Shown here: positions 1 to 9,721 of the stretch, in pieces
How the letters are laid out: each line of letters starts with the position of its first letter
How positions within the stretch are numbered: position 1 is the first letter of the stretch
Source: Myotis daubentonii
Taxonomy: Eukaryota > Chordata > Mammalia > Chiroptera > Vespertilionidae
Assembly (NCBI RefSeq): GCF_963259705.1
Contig: NC_081861.1
Coordinates: 107,042,102 to 107,106,101 of the forward strand
Reading direction: 5' to 3'
DNA length: 64,000 bases
The notes under the pieces: model-generated
Database searches by the model: none
What the model was told of the DNA's origin: nothing
What the model saw: only the letters and a program-made list of their open reading frames with translations
Made by a program: the position numbers and the translations under genes

Positions 1-772
1 CCTGCTCCAAGACCCCAGGGAGCAGCTGTGGACAGGCCCCCGGCGGTCACACACACACTCACACACACCCACAAGGGGCGCCTTCTCAGAGCATCCAAGG
101 CACAGCCGGGGTCAGGCCCCCAACGGAACCACACACATACATGCACACACACACGGGGCTCCTTCTTCGAGCCTCCCCTCCATGGTGCGGCTGTGGGCAG
201 GCCCCCAGTAAGCACACACACACAAACACACACAGGGTGCCTGCCCCAAGCCTCCAATGTGTCTGGTGGCAGGCCCCCAGCGAACACACACATGACGCTT
301 GCTCTGAGCCTCCATGGCATGGCTGGGGTAGGCCCCCAGCAGACACACACACACACACACAAGGGGTGCCTGTTCCGAGACCCCGAGGCACAGCTGTGGG
401 CAGGCCCCCAGCAAACACACACAGACACACACACACACACACACGGCGCCTGCTCCAAGCTTCAGAGGTGCGGCTGGGAGAGCCCCCAATAAACACACAC
501 ACAGAGACACACACACACACACGAGGCACCTGCTTTGAGCCTCCGAGGTGAGGCTGTGGGCAGCCCCCCAGCAGTCACACACACATTCACACCCATACAC
601 ACACACGGGGGGCTCCTGCTCCAAGCCTTTGTGGCACGGGAGGGACAGGCCCCCAGTGGATACACACACAAACACAAACTCACAAGTACACTCACACACT
701 CACGAGGCACCTACTCTGAACCTCCAATGTGTGGCTATGGGCAGGCCCCCAGTGGTCTCACACACTCACACA

Positions 773-816
<44 letters not shown>

Positions 817-1176
817 GCGACTGCTCCAAGTCTTCTTGGCATGGCTGGGGGCAGGTCCCCAGGAGACACACACAAACACACACTGGGCACCTTGTCTGAG
901 GCTCCATGAAGCAGCTGGGGACAGGCCCCCCCAAGGACACACACACACACACTCATACACACACACACACACACGCTGTATGTTCTGGGCCTCTGAGGCT
1001 CGGCTGGGGGCAGGCCCCCAGTGAACACACACACACACACACACACGGGGTGCCTGCTCTGAGCCTTTGTGGTGCAGGAGGGGGCAGGCCCCCAGGAGAC
1101 ACACACATACATACACACGCACACACAGGGCTCCTGCTCTGAGTCTCCATGAAGCAACTGGTGCCAGGCCCTGTAA

Positions 1177-1224
<48 letters not shown>

Positions 1225-1500
1225 GGGGCGCCTGCTCCAAGCCTCCACTGCAGGTGAAGGGAGGCTCCCAGCAGAAACACAAACACACATAGGGCTCTTG
1301 CACCGATCCTCTGAGGCACTGCTAGGGGCAGGCCCCCAGCGGACACACACACAAACACAAACAGGGTGCCTGATCAAAACCTCCATGGTGCCGATAGGGA
1401 CAGGCCTCCAGCGGACACACACACACAGACACAGGCACACACATACTGGGCACCTGTTCTGATCCTCCACAAAGCACCTGAGGGCAGGCCCCCTGAGGAT
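1..1500. repeat. Compound (CA)n minisatellite, about 19 units
   Basis: A core of about 45-55 bp (CCTGCTCCAAGCCTCC ... GGGCAGGCCCCCAG) alternates with (CA)n runs. The landmark CAGGCCCCCAG or a near variant recurs near 33, 112, 200, 271, 331, 401, 481, 562, 648, 741, 853, 923, 1011, 1086, 1166, 1258, 1331, 1402 and 1481. Unit length varies from about 60 to 110 bp because the CA runs differ. All reading frames here (H/T-rich on plus, C/V-rich on minus) are repeat artefacts. It lies inside the minus-strand Helitron. Confidence 0.9.
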
Positions 1501-1509
1501 ACACAGGTG

Positions 1510-2380
1510 GGGCAGGGGGGCTAGCTTGAAGAGCTGGAGGAAGATGGCAGAGTAAGAGTTGGTATGAACCAGTGCCTGCTTAGCCAGACTTCCTAAGCTC
1601 CCCACCGGGCCCAGGCTGGGCCCCTTCCCCACACCAGGAGGATTCCAGTTGAGGTCCCCTCCCTGCACCCAGTGCTCTCCTCCCTGTTTTACCACTGGGG
1701 GAAGGGAGCAGATCACCTGCTCTGGACCCTGCCAACCTAGCAGGCTGAGGCACAGGCGGTGCAACCTAGGGTGCTGGTGACTGAGAGCCTTCTCCCCCTC
1801 CCTGAAGCATGGGGTGGGGTTACAGCAGCTCACAGCCACCCCTGGGCACCATGCATGGAGACACCGCTCTCCACTGAGCCACCATCCACCTGAGACCTGT
1901 GGGGGTTGGGGTGGCCTCAACGGGCTCCCACTGGCCCCACTGAAGCCAGTCTTGGCTTGCCCAGTCACCCCCGACGCCCAAGGGCTGCACATGCCCCATG
2001 GGCCTCATCACCCTCATGAATCGCCATGGTCCGGCCGTCCCATCCCAGGAAGTGGCCATCCTGATCGCCATGGCTCACTCTCCGGTGCAGTTGGGCCTGC
2101 CCAGCAAGCATGTAAGCAGGGGCTTTGCCTCTGAGGGGAAGGAGGAGGCATGCCCAGCCAGGGCAGAAGTGGAGAACTTGGCGGTGTAAACACAGCCCAC
2201 CCCCACGTTGTGCCGGCCCCTCTCACTGCATTCCCAAACCCCTGGGTGCCCCTGTCCAGCACTGTGCTCTCTGCCCTGGGGTGGGGGTGAGGGACCTGGA
2301 GCACCAGCCTGAAGGCAGAAGGCAGCCCTCGCTGGCTTGGAATCACAGTGGTCAATCAGAGAGGAATGCGGGATGCAAAA
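1510..2380. other. GC-rich non-tandem interior of the Helitron, possibly captured DNA
   Basis: About 870 bp of GC-rich sequence without obvious internal repeats lies between the CA minisatellite and the CT tract. Short frames occur on both strands (63 aa plus at 1998-2189; 83 aa minus at 1820-2071) but I recognise no protein in them. A donor-like GTAAGC sits at 2111. Bat Helitrons are known to capture host gene and promoter fragments, so capture is possible; nothing in the sequence proves it. Confidence 0.4.
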
Positions 2381-2381
2381 T

Positions 2382-2385
2382 TCTG

Positions 2386-2425
<40 letters not shown>
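2382..2425. repeat. (CT)n microsatellite
   Basis: About 22 uninterrupted CT dinucleotides inside the left Helitron. Translated Leu/Ser runs across it are artefacts. Confidence 0.95.
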
Positions 2426-2426
<1 letters not shown>

Positions 2427-2428
<2 letters not shown>

Positions 2429-2660
2429 GGGCCCCGTGTCTCCAGTGGGTGGCGAGGGCTTGGTTGAGGTGATGGGCACCACTTGCCTTCCCCCCAGACC
2501 CCGCGCATTGGCACATGTCTCCGGTGGGTGGGCGAGGGCTCAGGCTAGGCGATCTGCACCACTTTGCCTTGGCCTCAGCCCCCGCACATTGGCACGTGTC
2601 TCCAGTGGGCGGGCAAGGGCTCGGGTGAGGTGATCCGCACCGCTTGCCTTAGCCCTGGGT
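2427..2660. repeat. Three copies of an ~80-bp tandem repeat
   Basis: The phrase TGTCTCCRGTGGGYGGGC recurs at about 2437, 2516 and 2597, each followed by AGGGCTYRGG, GAGGTGAT and a CTTGCCTT-type segment. The period is 79-81 bp. It lies between the CT tract and the Helitron 5' terminal region. Confidence 0.8.
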
Positions 2661-2849
2661 AGCACACGAAGGCCTGGATGGTGGCTTGTGCTGTCCTACC
2701 CTGCCTGCAGTATGCAAATTAGCTGCCATCTTTGTTGGCGGTTAACCGCCATCTTAGTTGGCAGTTAATTAGCATATTGCCCTGATTAGCCAATGGGAAG
2801 CGTATTGGAGGTATGGTTAATTACCATGTTTGTCTATTATTAGATAGGA

Positions 2850-3207
2850 TGATGCATTAACAGGAAAGAAAAATATTTGTGGACACTTTCAAATTCCTCT
2901 TAAATTATATTTCACTTATGACTGACTGTAGTGTATTTATCTCATATCTAAGGCTAGCACAGAGTACTAGGATAGCTATAGACACTTCTGAAAAGAAAGC
3001 ATGCCACCCCTCCTCATCTCTATCCTTATTCAAGCTCTGGGAATGAATATTTAGCTCTGATAATTAATACCAGGTTGGGATGACTACAACTGATATTTGC
3101 AGACAGGCTGTAGCATATTTACCAAAGTAAGTTTTACTTGCAGATTGTAAATTGGGCACTTGGGAAACTGTCTTAGTTTTCAGAGTTCTAGATTCTATTA
3201 CTGGGTA
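2850..3207. other. AT-rich spacer, nothing recognised
   Basis: Single-copy-looking sequence between two Helitrons. I see no repeat family or coding signal in it. Confidence 0.5.
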
Positions 3208-3579
3208 TCCTATATAATAAAAGGCTAATATGCAAATCGACTGAACAGCAGAACAACTGGTCGCTATAATGCTCACTGACCACCAGGTAGAAGACGCTCA
3301 TCACAGGAGCTTCCCCCTGGTGGTCAGTGCAATCTCACAGGCGGGGGCGAGGTGGGGAGCACCGCTCAACCAGAAGCTGGGCTCATGGCTGGCGAGTGCA
3401 GCGGTGGTGGCAGGAGCCTCTTCTGCCTCTGCGGCAGAGTTAAGGATGTCGAACTGCTGGCTTAGACCAGCTCCCCAGTCAGAAATCCCCCAAAGGCTCC
3501 CAGACTGTGAGAGGGTGCAGGCCAGGCTGAAGGATGCCCCCCCCCCCGAGTGCACAAATTTTGTGCACCATGACTCTAG
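3208..3579 (+). mobile_element. HeliBat-type non-autonomous Helitron, complete
   Basis: Starts TCCTATATAATAAAAGGC after an A and ends CTAG at 3576-3579 before a T, the A|T insertion rule of Helitrons. A perfect 9-bp-stem palindrome, GTGCACAAATTTTGTGCAC at 3550-3568, lies 7 nt before CTAG, the expected 3' hairpin. The 372-bp length and internal GACCACCAGGTAGAAGACGC-type motif are typical of short HeliBat copies. It codes for nothing. A hAT MITE is inserted at its very 3' end. Confidence 0.92.
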
Positions 3580-3581
3580 TA

Positions 3582-3798
3582 CAGCCGTGGGCAAACTACG
3601 GCCTGCGGGCCAGATCCGGCCCGTTTGAAATGAATAAAACTAAAAAAAAAAAAAAAAAGACCGTACCCTTTTATGTAATGATGTTTACTTTGAATTTATA
3701 TTAGTTCACACAAACACTCCATCCATGCTTTTGTTCCGGCCCTCTGGTCCAGTTTAAGAACCCATTGTGGCCCTCAAGTCAAAAAGTTTGCCACCCTG
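3582..3798 (-). mobile_element. hAT MITE, 217 bp, with perfect 8-bp TSD
   Basis: Terminal inverted repeats CAGCCGTGGGCAAACT and (reverse) CAGGGTGGCAAACT are flanked by CTCTAGTA at 3574-3581 and 3799-3806. The duplicated target includes the CTAG terminus of the Helitron at 3208-3579, so this insertion is younger than the Helitron. The element at 12264-12479 is the same family in opposite orientation; strand labels for the two are relative only. Non-coding. Confidence 0.92.
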
Positions 3799-3806
3799 CT
3801 CTAGTA

Positions 3807-4744
3807 CCAATATACTAGTTTCATTTAATAGGCTGTGTCAGCAACCATCCACCTACGACATTGAATAGAAGATGGCTTCTTAAGCATTTAATAACCCCTT
3901 TGATGAAAATCTGATGAAAACTATAGATTCCTTTAAAATGACCATATAAACTCTATTTTGCTTATAATGTGATTCCAATGGTTTATATACCAAGGATTCC
4001 AGACCAAGGAACTTCTTCACCAGGTAATAAGTCATTAATATGTGATGAGTAGCCATTTATCCCTTTCTGTTCTCAAACTCCTCCCATGATTCTAAGCTTA
4101 TTGCTCAGATTTAGAGCACTTAAACAATCTTTTCTAACTGAGAAGTTATCGTTGCATAGTATGCATACAGCAGAAGAAGCATGGAGGTATAAAGCCTAGG
4201 AACAGATACCCATCATGAAGAGCAGCCATTTCCCCTACTAGCTATTCAGAGTTACTGGGGGTTAAACACTACCTATATAGTTATTTATCAGCAAAATTTT
4301 TATAGTGGTACTATCTACCACAGTTTAGAATAATTTATCAAAGTTCCTTATGGTAGCCAATTTATTTTGCTTGTTGTGGGCTTTTTGCTTTTTCCCTGAA
4401 AGGTTATTAGAAAGGAGATCATATTTACAGTAAATCCTCTGTATCATTTTTTACAGTTTTCTTTCAAATCAGATCTTAGACTTATCTAAGACTGCAGTTC
4501 TTCAACACAAAGCTTGGTATTATGAGGCTTCTGTGCTTTACCCAATCCTCACCATATCCCCAATAATCCTAAGCTGAGCTTTTTAACCAAACTAAGGGAT
4601 CCTCATTTATTTTTGCTAATGGCTTGTGGGTAAGTGGACAGAATATATCTTAATGTCGGGTATGTAAATTGAATAGTGAACCACTAATTAAGGAGTCATG
4701 CTTATTTGCAGAACCCAGTTTCCCCCTGAGTCATAACAGGAACC
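3807..4744. other. AT-rich sequence, nothing recognised
   Basis: About 940 bp with scattered stops on both strands and no repeat family that I recognise. Likely ordinary non-coding DNA or a very decayed repeat. Confidence 0.5.
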
Positions 4745-6984
4745 AGAGGTTTGAGTTTTTTAATATACTTACATTTTAAGGCAATTTTAGGTTCACAGCA
4801 AAATAGAGTAGAAAGTATAGAGCAGTGGTTGGCAAACCGTGGCTTGTGAGCCACATGCAGCTCTTTGGCCCCTTGAGTGTGGCTCTTCCACAAAATACCA
4901 CGTGCGGGTGTGCACGTACAGTGCGATTGAAACTTTGTGGCCCATGTGCAGAAGTCGGTTTTTGGCCTGGGGAAGTCTATTTTGAAGAAGTGGCGTTAGA
5001 CGAATTGGGGGGTGTCGGTCAGTCGGGCAACGGGATACACAGCGTGGGGGAGGCGTGCACGATTCATGCACGAGTTGAAGATGGGAGAGTTGGAAGGGGT
5101 CGACCTCAGTGAACGTACCTCAATCAGATTGAGGACATTTTTAGCAAAGGCCGGCTTAGGAGTACGCTAATTAAGTTAATGATAATGTACCTACCTATAT
5201 AGTTTAAGTTTAAAAAATTTGGCGCTCAAAAGAAATTTCAATCTTTGTACTGTTGATATTTGGCTCTGTTGACTAATGAGTTTGCCGACCACTGGTAAAG
5301 AGAGTTGTCATATAACTTCTGCCCCAACACATACACAGTCTCCCCCACTATCAGCATTCCAAACTAGAGTGATGTATTTCTTACAATTGATCAACCTACA
5401 TTGACACATCATTAACACACAAAGCTCATAGTTTATATTAGGTTTCACTCCTGCTGTTGCACCTACTATGAGTTTTATAGTAGACAACTGTATATGACAT
5501 GTACCTACCATTTTCTTATCACGTAAAATGGCTTCACTACTCTAAAAATCCTCCGTGCTCTGCTTATTTATTCCTTCCACCCTAAACTCTGCAACCACTA
5601 CTCTTTTTATTATCTCCATAGATTTGCCTTTTCTAAAATATCATAGTTGGAATGTTATAGTATGTCGCCATTTCACATTAGCTTCTTTCACTTAGCTACA
5701 TGCTTTTAAGACTGTCCTATGTCTTTGATCATTTTTTTTTTTTGCCATGGAATAACATTTTACTGTCTGCATATCCCAGTTTATTTACCATCCACCAATG
5801 GAAGGGCATCTTGGTTGCTTCCAAGCTTTAACAGTTGTAAGTAAAGCTGCTCTAAACATCCAGGTGCAGGTTTTTGTGCAGTTCCTTTAGTAAATACCAA
5901 GGAGTGTGGTTGCTGAAACATATGCTAAAATATGTTTAATTTTGTAAGAAACTGTCAAACTCTCTTTCAAAATGGCTATACCATTTTGCATTCTAACCAG
6001 AGATGATGAGAGTTCTTTTTGCTTCATATTAGCACAGTATTTCTTATTATCAGGGGTTTGGATTTGGACCATTCTAATAGACTGGTATCTCATTGTTTCA
6101 ATTTATAATTCCCTAATGTATTTTTAGAAGACTATCCTTTCTATAATGTATTACTTTTGCTCCTTTGACCAGTAAATTATATTTATGTGTGTCTATTTCT
6201 GGGCTCACTATTCTGTTCTGTTGATCATATTTTTTTGTTCTTTCACCAGTACCCCTTTATCTTGATTATTGTAGATTTATAGTAAAACTTGAAGTTGGGT
6301 AGCATCAGTTTTCCAGCGCTGTTCGTCTCTTTTGATATTGTGTTGGCTACTTTGGGTCTTCTAGCTTTACACATAAGCACTACAATCAGTTTGTTGATAT
6401 CCACAAAATAAGTTGCTGATATTTTTTTGGAATCTCATCAAATTTGTATATAAATTTGGGAATAATGCATTGACAATATTGACCTTCCTATTCCTGAACA
6501 TGGAAAACTTCTTCGTTTAGTTAGTCCTTCTTTGATTTTGTTCATCAAAGATTTATATTTTTCCTGATATTGATCTTGCATCTACATTGATAAACTTATA
6601 CCTAAATATTTTATTTTTGTGGTTACTAATATAAATGGCATCATGTTTTTAATTTCAAATCCCACTTGTTCATTGTTGGTCTGTCAGAAAGCAATTGAAT
6701 TTTGTAGTATATCAACCTTGTATCCTTCAACCTTACTGTAACCATTTTCCAAGAGTATTCTTTTACACATTTTGTTAGATTTATATCTATTTCATTTTTG
6801 GAGTCCTTAATACAAATAGTATTTTTTTTCTAGTTCCAAATTCAACTTGTTCACTTCTGGTTTATAGGAAAGTTATTGACTTTCACATATTAGCCTTGTA
6901 TTCTGCAAACTTGTTAAAATCACTTACTACAGGATTTAAAAAATTCTTTCAGATTTTCAATGTAGAGAATTATATAATCTGTGA
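4745..6984 (-). mobile_element. Old L1 (L1M-type): 3'UTR and ORF2 remnant
   Basis: Read on the minus strand this matches the 3'UTR of old mammalian L1s (around 5310-5600, including the CAATTGATCAACCTACATTG region) and then decayed ORF2 (5700-6900). It is interrupted by a hAT element at 4823-5294 and continues beyond a VES SINE at 6994-7212. Frames are broken throughout; only short fragments of 60-70 codons survive. An inactive fossil that served as a landing pad for younger insertions. Confidence 0.75.
4823..5294 (+). mobile_element. hAT MITE, 472 bp
   Basis: Terminal repeats CAGTGGTTGGCAAAC and (reverse) CAGTGGTCGGCAAAC. Flanking 8-bp target duplications GTATAGAG (4815-4822) and GTAAAGAG (5295-5302) agree at 7 of 8. 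The interior GTGAGCCACATGCAGCTCTT is GC-richer than the L1 it interrupts. A 95-aa plus-strand frame across it does not resemble a transposase. Non-autonomous. Confidence 0.88.
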
Positions 6985-6993
6985 ACAAAGACA

Positions 6994-7212
6994 GTTTTTT
7001 AAAAATATATTTTTATTGATTTCAGAGAGGAAGGGAGAAGGAGAGATAGATAGAAACATCAATGATGAGAGAGAATCATTTATTGGCAGCCTCCTGCATG
7101 CCCCCTACTGGGGATCGAGCCCTCAACCCAGATATGTGCCTGACAGAGAATCAAACTGTGACTTCCTGGTTCATAGTTCAATGCTCAACCACTGAACCAC
7201 ACTGGTCAGGCT
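6994..7212 (-). mobile_element. VES-type tRNA SINE
   Basis: The tRNA-derived head is at the right (A-box like GTGGTTCAGTGG on minus, decayed B-box), and the AATCAATAAAAA tail is at the left. The 9-bp duplication ACAAAGACA flanks it at 6985-6993 and 7213-7221, interrupting the old L1. Would be transcribed by RNA polymerase III and mobilised by L1; promoter boxes are diverged. Confidence 0.9.
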
Positions 7213-7307
7213 ACAAAGACAATTTTATTTCTTCTTTCTGACTCTGTATACTTATTTTCTTTCTTTTTTTCTCTCATTGCATTGTTTAGGACTTCCAGTA
7301 TGATATT

Positions 7308-7432
7308 AACCAAAGAACATATATGCATAGCACATGGACACAGACAATAGTGTGATGAAGGCCTGGGGTGGGGTTGGGGTTGGGTGGAATGGTAAGTAGA
7401 GGACATTGTAATAGTATCAACAATAAAAAAGA
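7308..7432 (+). mobile_element. Severely 5'-truncated L1 3' end
   Basis: About 125 bp in sense orientation matching the bat L1 3'UTR end: ACATATATGCATAG, a GGACACAGACAATAGTGTG stretch, GGCCTGGGGTGGGG, then GGACATTGTAATAGTATCAACAATAAAAAA. The same 3' end is seen at 62570-62694. Its insertion splits the older L1 ORF2 on either side. Non-coding. Confidence 0.75.
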
Positions 7433-7535
7433 AGGGACATCCTTGTTATGTTCCTGATCTTAGAGTATGATGGGTTTGTTTTGGGGTTTGTTTGTTTGTT
7501 TTTGTTTTTAATCTTCACCTGAGGATAGTTTTCCT

Positions 7536-7752
7536 TTGATTTTTTAGAGTGTAGAGAGAGGGAAAGACAGAAAGAAATATAGATGTGAGAGAAACACATC
7601 AATTGGTTGCCTCCTGCATGAGCCCTGACCAGGGCCCAGGTTGGGGAGAAGCCTGCAACTGAGGTACGTGTCCTTGACCTGGAATTGAACCCAGGACCCT
7701 TTGGTCTGCAGGCTGACTCTCTATCCACTGAGCCAAACTGGCTATGGTGTTC
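7536..7752 (-). mobile_element. Older tRNA-derived SINE (VES-like)
   Basis: On the minus strand the head reads AGCCAGTTTGGCTCAGTGG, with a B-box like GGTTCAATTCC, then a body with GCCTCCTGC-type blocks and a short A-rich tail near 7536. More diverged than the copies with clear TSDs. It interrupts the old L1. Confidence 0.75.
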
Positions 7753-7983
7753 TTGTTTTTTTTTTTTATTCACTGTTAAGCTATTTTAATTAATGTATTT
7801 AGATCATTGACATTAACATTCTATTTGCTATGTTGATAAAAAATTTTTCTTTGTTCAAAATTTTTGTCCATTATTTTTCTGCCTCTGTGGTTTTAATTGA
7901 GCATTTATATTATTTTATTTCCTTTCTTAGCATATTGATCAGATTCTTAACCATTTTACAGTTGCCTTGGAGTATGCAATATA

Positions 7984-8109
7984 CAGGGTGTTCAGAATGA
8001 ATATATATACACTGTAACAGCTGGTAGCTCAATTTTGAAAATGAAATGTATTTTAATAAATACTACCTGTATAATTATTTAAAGTGTGTGTACACATGTT
8101 TTAGGGACA

Positions 8110-8111
<2 letters not shown>
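7984..8111. mobile_element. Possible mariner-like MITE
   Basis: Begins CAGGGTGTTCAGAATGAA after TA and ends near TTTTAGGGACACC before TA. The terminal GGTGT and GGGACACC blocks resemble mariner-type inverted repeats, which often read CAGGGTGTCC. The 128-bp length suits a MITE. The terminal repeats are imperfect and the right end runs into a TA tract, so the call is tentative. Confidence 0.45.
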
Positions 8112-8151
<40 letters not shown>

Positions 8152-8170
8152 TCAATATATATATATAGTT
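8112..8170. repeat. (TA)n microsatellite
   Basis: About 20 TA units, an interruption (CTCAA), then a few more. It sits between a possible mariner MITE and a Helitron fragment; TA runs are frequent landing sites for both. Confidence 0.95.
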
Positions 8171-8232
8171 AAAATTAATCCAACTCCACTTTCAAATAAC
8201 ACTATACCACTTCACTAGTAGTGCAAGTATAT

Positions 8233-8418
8233 ATATATAGAGGCCAATATGCAAAGTGTCTCCTCGGGAGCTTGATGGGGAGACAGTGAGTTTGATCAGT
8301 CGCTATGATGTGCGCTGGCAGAGCAGAACAAAGGAAGGCCCCGGCCAGCAGCTGGAAGCCCCGATTGGCCCTGATCACCAGTCAGGGCTAGGGACCCTAC
8401 CAGTGCACTGGGCCTCCA
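8233..8418 (+). mobile_element. HeliBat-type Helitron, decayed
   Basis: The start TATATAGAGGCCAATATGCA resembles the usual HeliBat opening. The end has the palindrome CAGTGCACTG followed by GGCCTCCA, a decayed form of the hairpin plus GGCCTCTAG ending. About 185 bp. An 82-aa frame across it has no recognisable content. Confidence 0.65.
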
Positions 8419-8765
8419 TTCTTGTAATAAAAAATATTCCTAATTCTTCCATCCTGCCTCTTGTAATATTGCTGTTATTCATTTCACTTAGACATAGGCT
8501 ATAAATATTGGATATATTTTTCCATTATTATTTTGAGCACACTGTTATTAGATCAATTTCAAATATGAAAACTAGAAGTTTATATTTTACCTTCACCTAT
8601 TCCTCTTCTAATCCTCTTCCTATATTTATATAGATCCAAATTTCTGACCTATATCTTTTTCCTTCTTTCTCAAGGACTACTTTTAGCATTTCTTGTAAGG
8701 CAAGTGTACTATCAACAACACATTTGCTCAATTTTTATTTTTCTGAAAGTCTCCTTCACTTTTTT

Positions 8766-9200
8766 AAAATATGTTTTTGTTGCCCAGCTGGTGTTGCTCA
8801 GTGGTTGAGTATCAACCTATGAAAGAGGAAGTTATGATTTTATTCCTGATGAGGGCACATCCCTGGATTGCTGGCTTGATTCCCAGTAGGAGATGTGCAG
8901 GAGACAGCTAATCAATGATTCTTTCTCATCATTGATGTTTTCATCTCTCCCCCTTCCTCTCAGAAATCAATAAAAACATATTTAAAAAGATAAAAATATG
9001 TTTTTATTGACTTCAGAGAGAGGAAGGGAGAAGGAAAGAGAGATAGAAACATCAATGATAAGAGAAAAATCATCAATCTGCTGCTTCCTACACACCCCCT
9101 ACTGGGGATGGAGCTTGAAACCCAGGCATGTACCCTGACTGGGAATTGAACCCAGAGCTCATTGGTTCATAGGTCAACACTCAACCACTGGGCCACACCA

Positions 9201-9207
<7 letters not shown>
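8766..9207 (-). mobile_element. VES-type SINE, split by a second VES
   Basis: Minus-strand SINE whose head (GCTTGGCTGGTGTGGCCCAG) ends at 9207 and whose tail lies near 8991-9005, with a duplicated tail piece at 8766-8780 left of the inserted plus-strand VES. Together the pair forms an inverted repeat of ~210 bp arms. A CT tract follows immediately at the head. Confidence 0.8.
8782..8990 (+). mobile_element. VES-type SINE, inserted in another VES tail
   Basis: Head GCCCAGCTGGTGTTGCTCAG, body with the CATCATTGATGTTTTCATCTC block, and tail AATCAATAAAAACATATT. Flanks AAAATATGTTTTT at about 8766 and 8993 are a target duplication that belongs to the A/T-rich tail of the minus-strand VES next to it. 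The two SINEs therefore lie tail to tail. Confidence 0.85.

Positions 9208-9253
<46 letters not shown>
9208..9253. repeat. (CT)n microsatellite
   Basis: About 23 CT units adjoining the head of a VES SINE. Confidence 0.95.
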
Positions 9254-9256
<3 letters not shown>

Positions 9257-9552
9257 TTTAAAAATTTCACTCACTCTCTTTTTGCTTGCATCATGTTTTC
9301 TGAGATGTTGGATATAATTTCTATGTTTCTCTCTAGGTAAACTACATTTTTAATCTGGATTTTTTTCAAGCTTTTTCTTTTTCTCAGATTTTCTGCAATT
9401 TGAGTATGACATGCCTAGGTGAAATTTTTGTTTTTTGTTTTGTTTTTAGTTATTTATCCAGATTGGTGAGATTTCTGGATCTGTGGTTTGATGTCTGACA
9501 TTAATATTTGGAAATTCTCAGTCATTATTGCTTCAACTATTTCTTCTGTTCT

Positions 9553-9721
9553 CTCTTCTTCTTCCTCCTCCTCCTCCTCCTCCTCCTCCTTCTCCTTCTC
9601 CTTCTCCTTCTCCTTCTCCTTCTCCTTCTCCTTCTCCTTCTCCTTCTCCTTCTCCTTCTCCTTCTCCTTCTCCTTCTCGTTATCCTTCTCCTTCTTCTTA
9701 TCCTTCTTCTTCTTCTTCTTT
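9553..9721. repeat. Polypyrimidine (TCC)n/(CCTTCT)n tract
   Basis: About 170 bases of nearly pure pyrimidine on plus: TCC repeats, then about 15 CCTTCT hexamers, then degenerate CTTCTTAT and TTC repeats. The long Ser/Phe, Leu, Pro/Ser, Lys/Glu and Arg frames across it are artefacts. It sits at the antisense L1 ORF1 position that is pyrimidine-rich in other copies, so it probably grew from that seed. Confidence 0.95.

Larger units (their letters stand above)
1..2849 (-). mobile_element. Large non-autonomous Helitron (HeliBat-type), 5' end inside window
   Basis: On the minus strand the element starts at 2849 with TCCTATCTAATAATAG, preceded by A, as expected for a Helitron inserted between A and T. 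The next ~150 bases (AT-rich, ATTGGCTAATCAGGG, repeated AAGATGGC motifs) match the start of the Helitron at 62695. The body runs leftward out of the window, so the 3' hairpin and CTRR end are not seen. The interior holds an ~80-bp tandem repeat, a CT tract, ~870 bp of GC-rich non-tandem sequence and a long (CA)n minisatellite. No Rep or helicase reading frame is visible, so it would depend on an autonomous Helitron. At least 2.85 kb. Confidence 0.75.
7222..7983 (-). mobile_element. Old L1 ORF2 remnant, interrupted
   Basis: Continuation of the old minus-strand L1: fragments around 7222-7307, 7433-7535 and 7755-7980 still resemble ORF2 antisense (for example GGACTTCCAGTATGATATTA, then GGACATCCTTGTTATGTTCC). 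It is split by a sense L1 3' end and an old SINE. No reading frame survives. Confidence 0.6.

Noticed and set aside
28..1992. Long reading frames on both strands across the left end (up to 408 codons)
   Set aside because: They are His/Thr or Cys/Val translations of the CA/GT repeat plus flanking sequence; no domain, no conserved start, and frames overlap on both strands.
4825..5112. 95-codon plus frame as a hAT transposase fragment
   Set aside because: It spans a GC-rich MITE interior but shows no BED-finger or hAT dimerisation motif.
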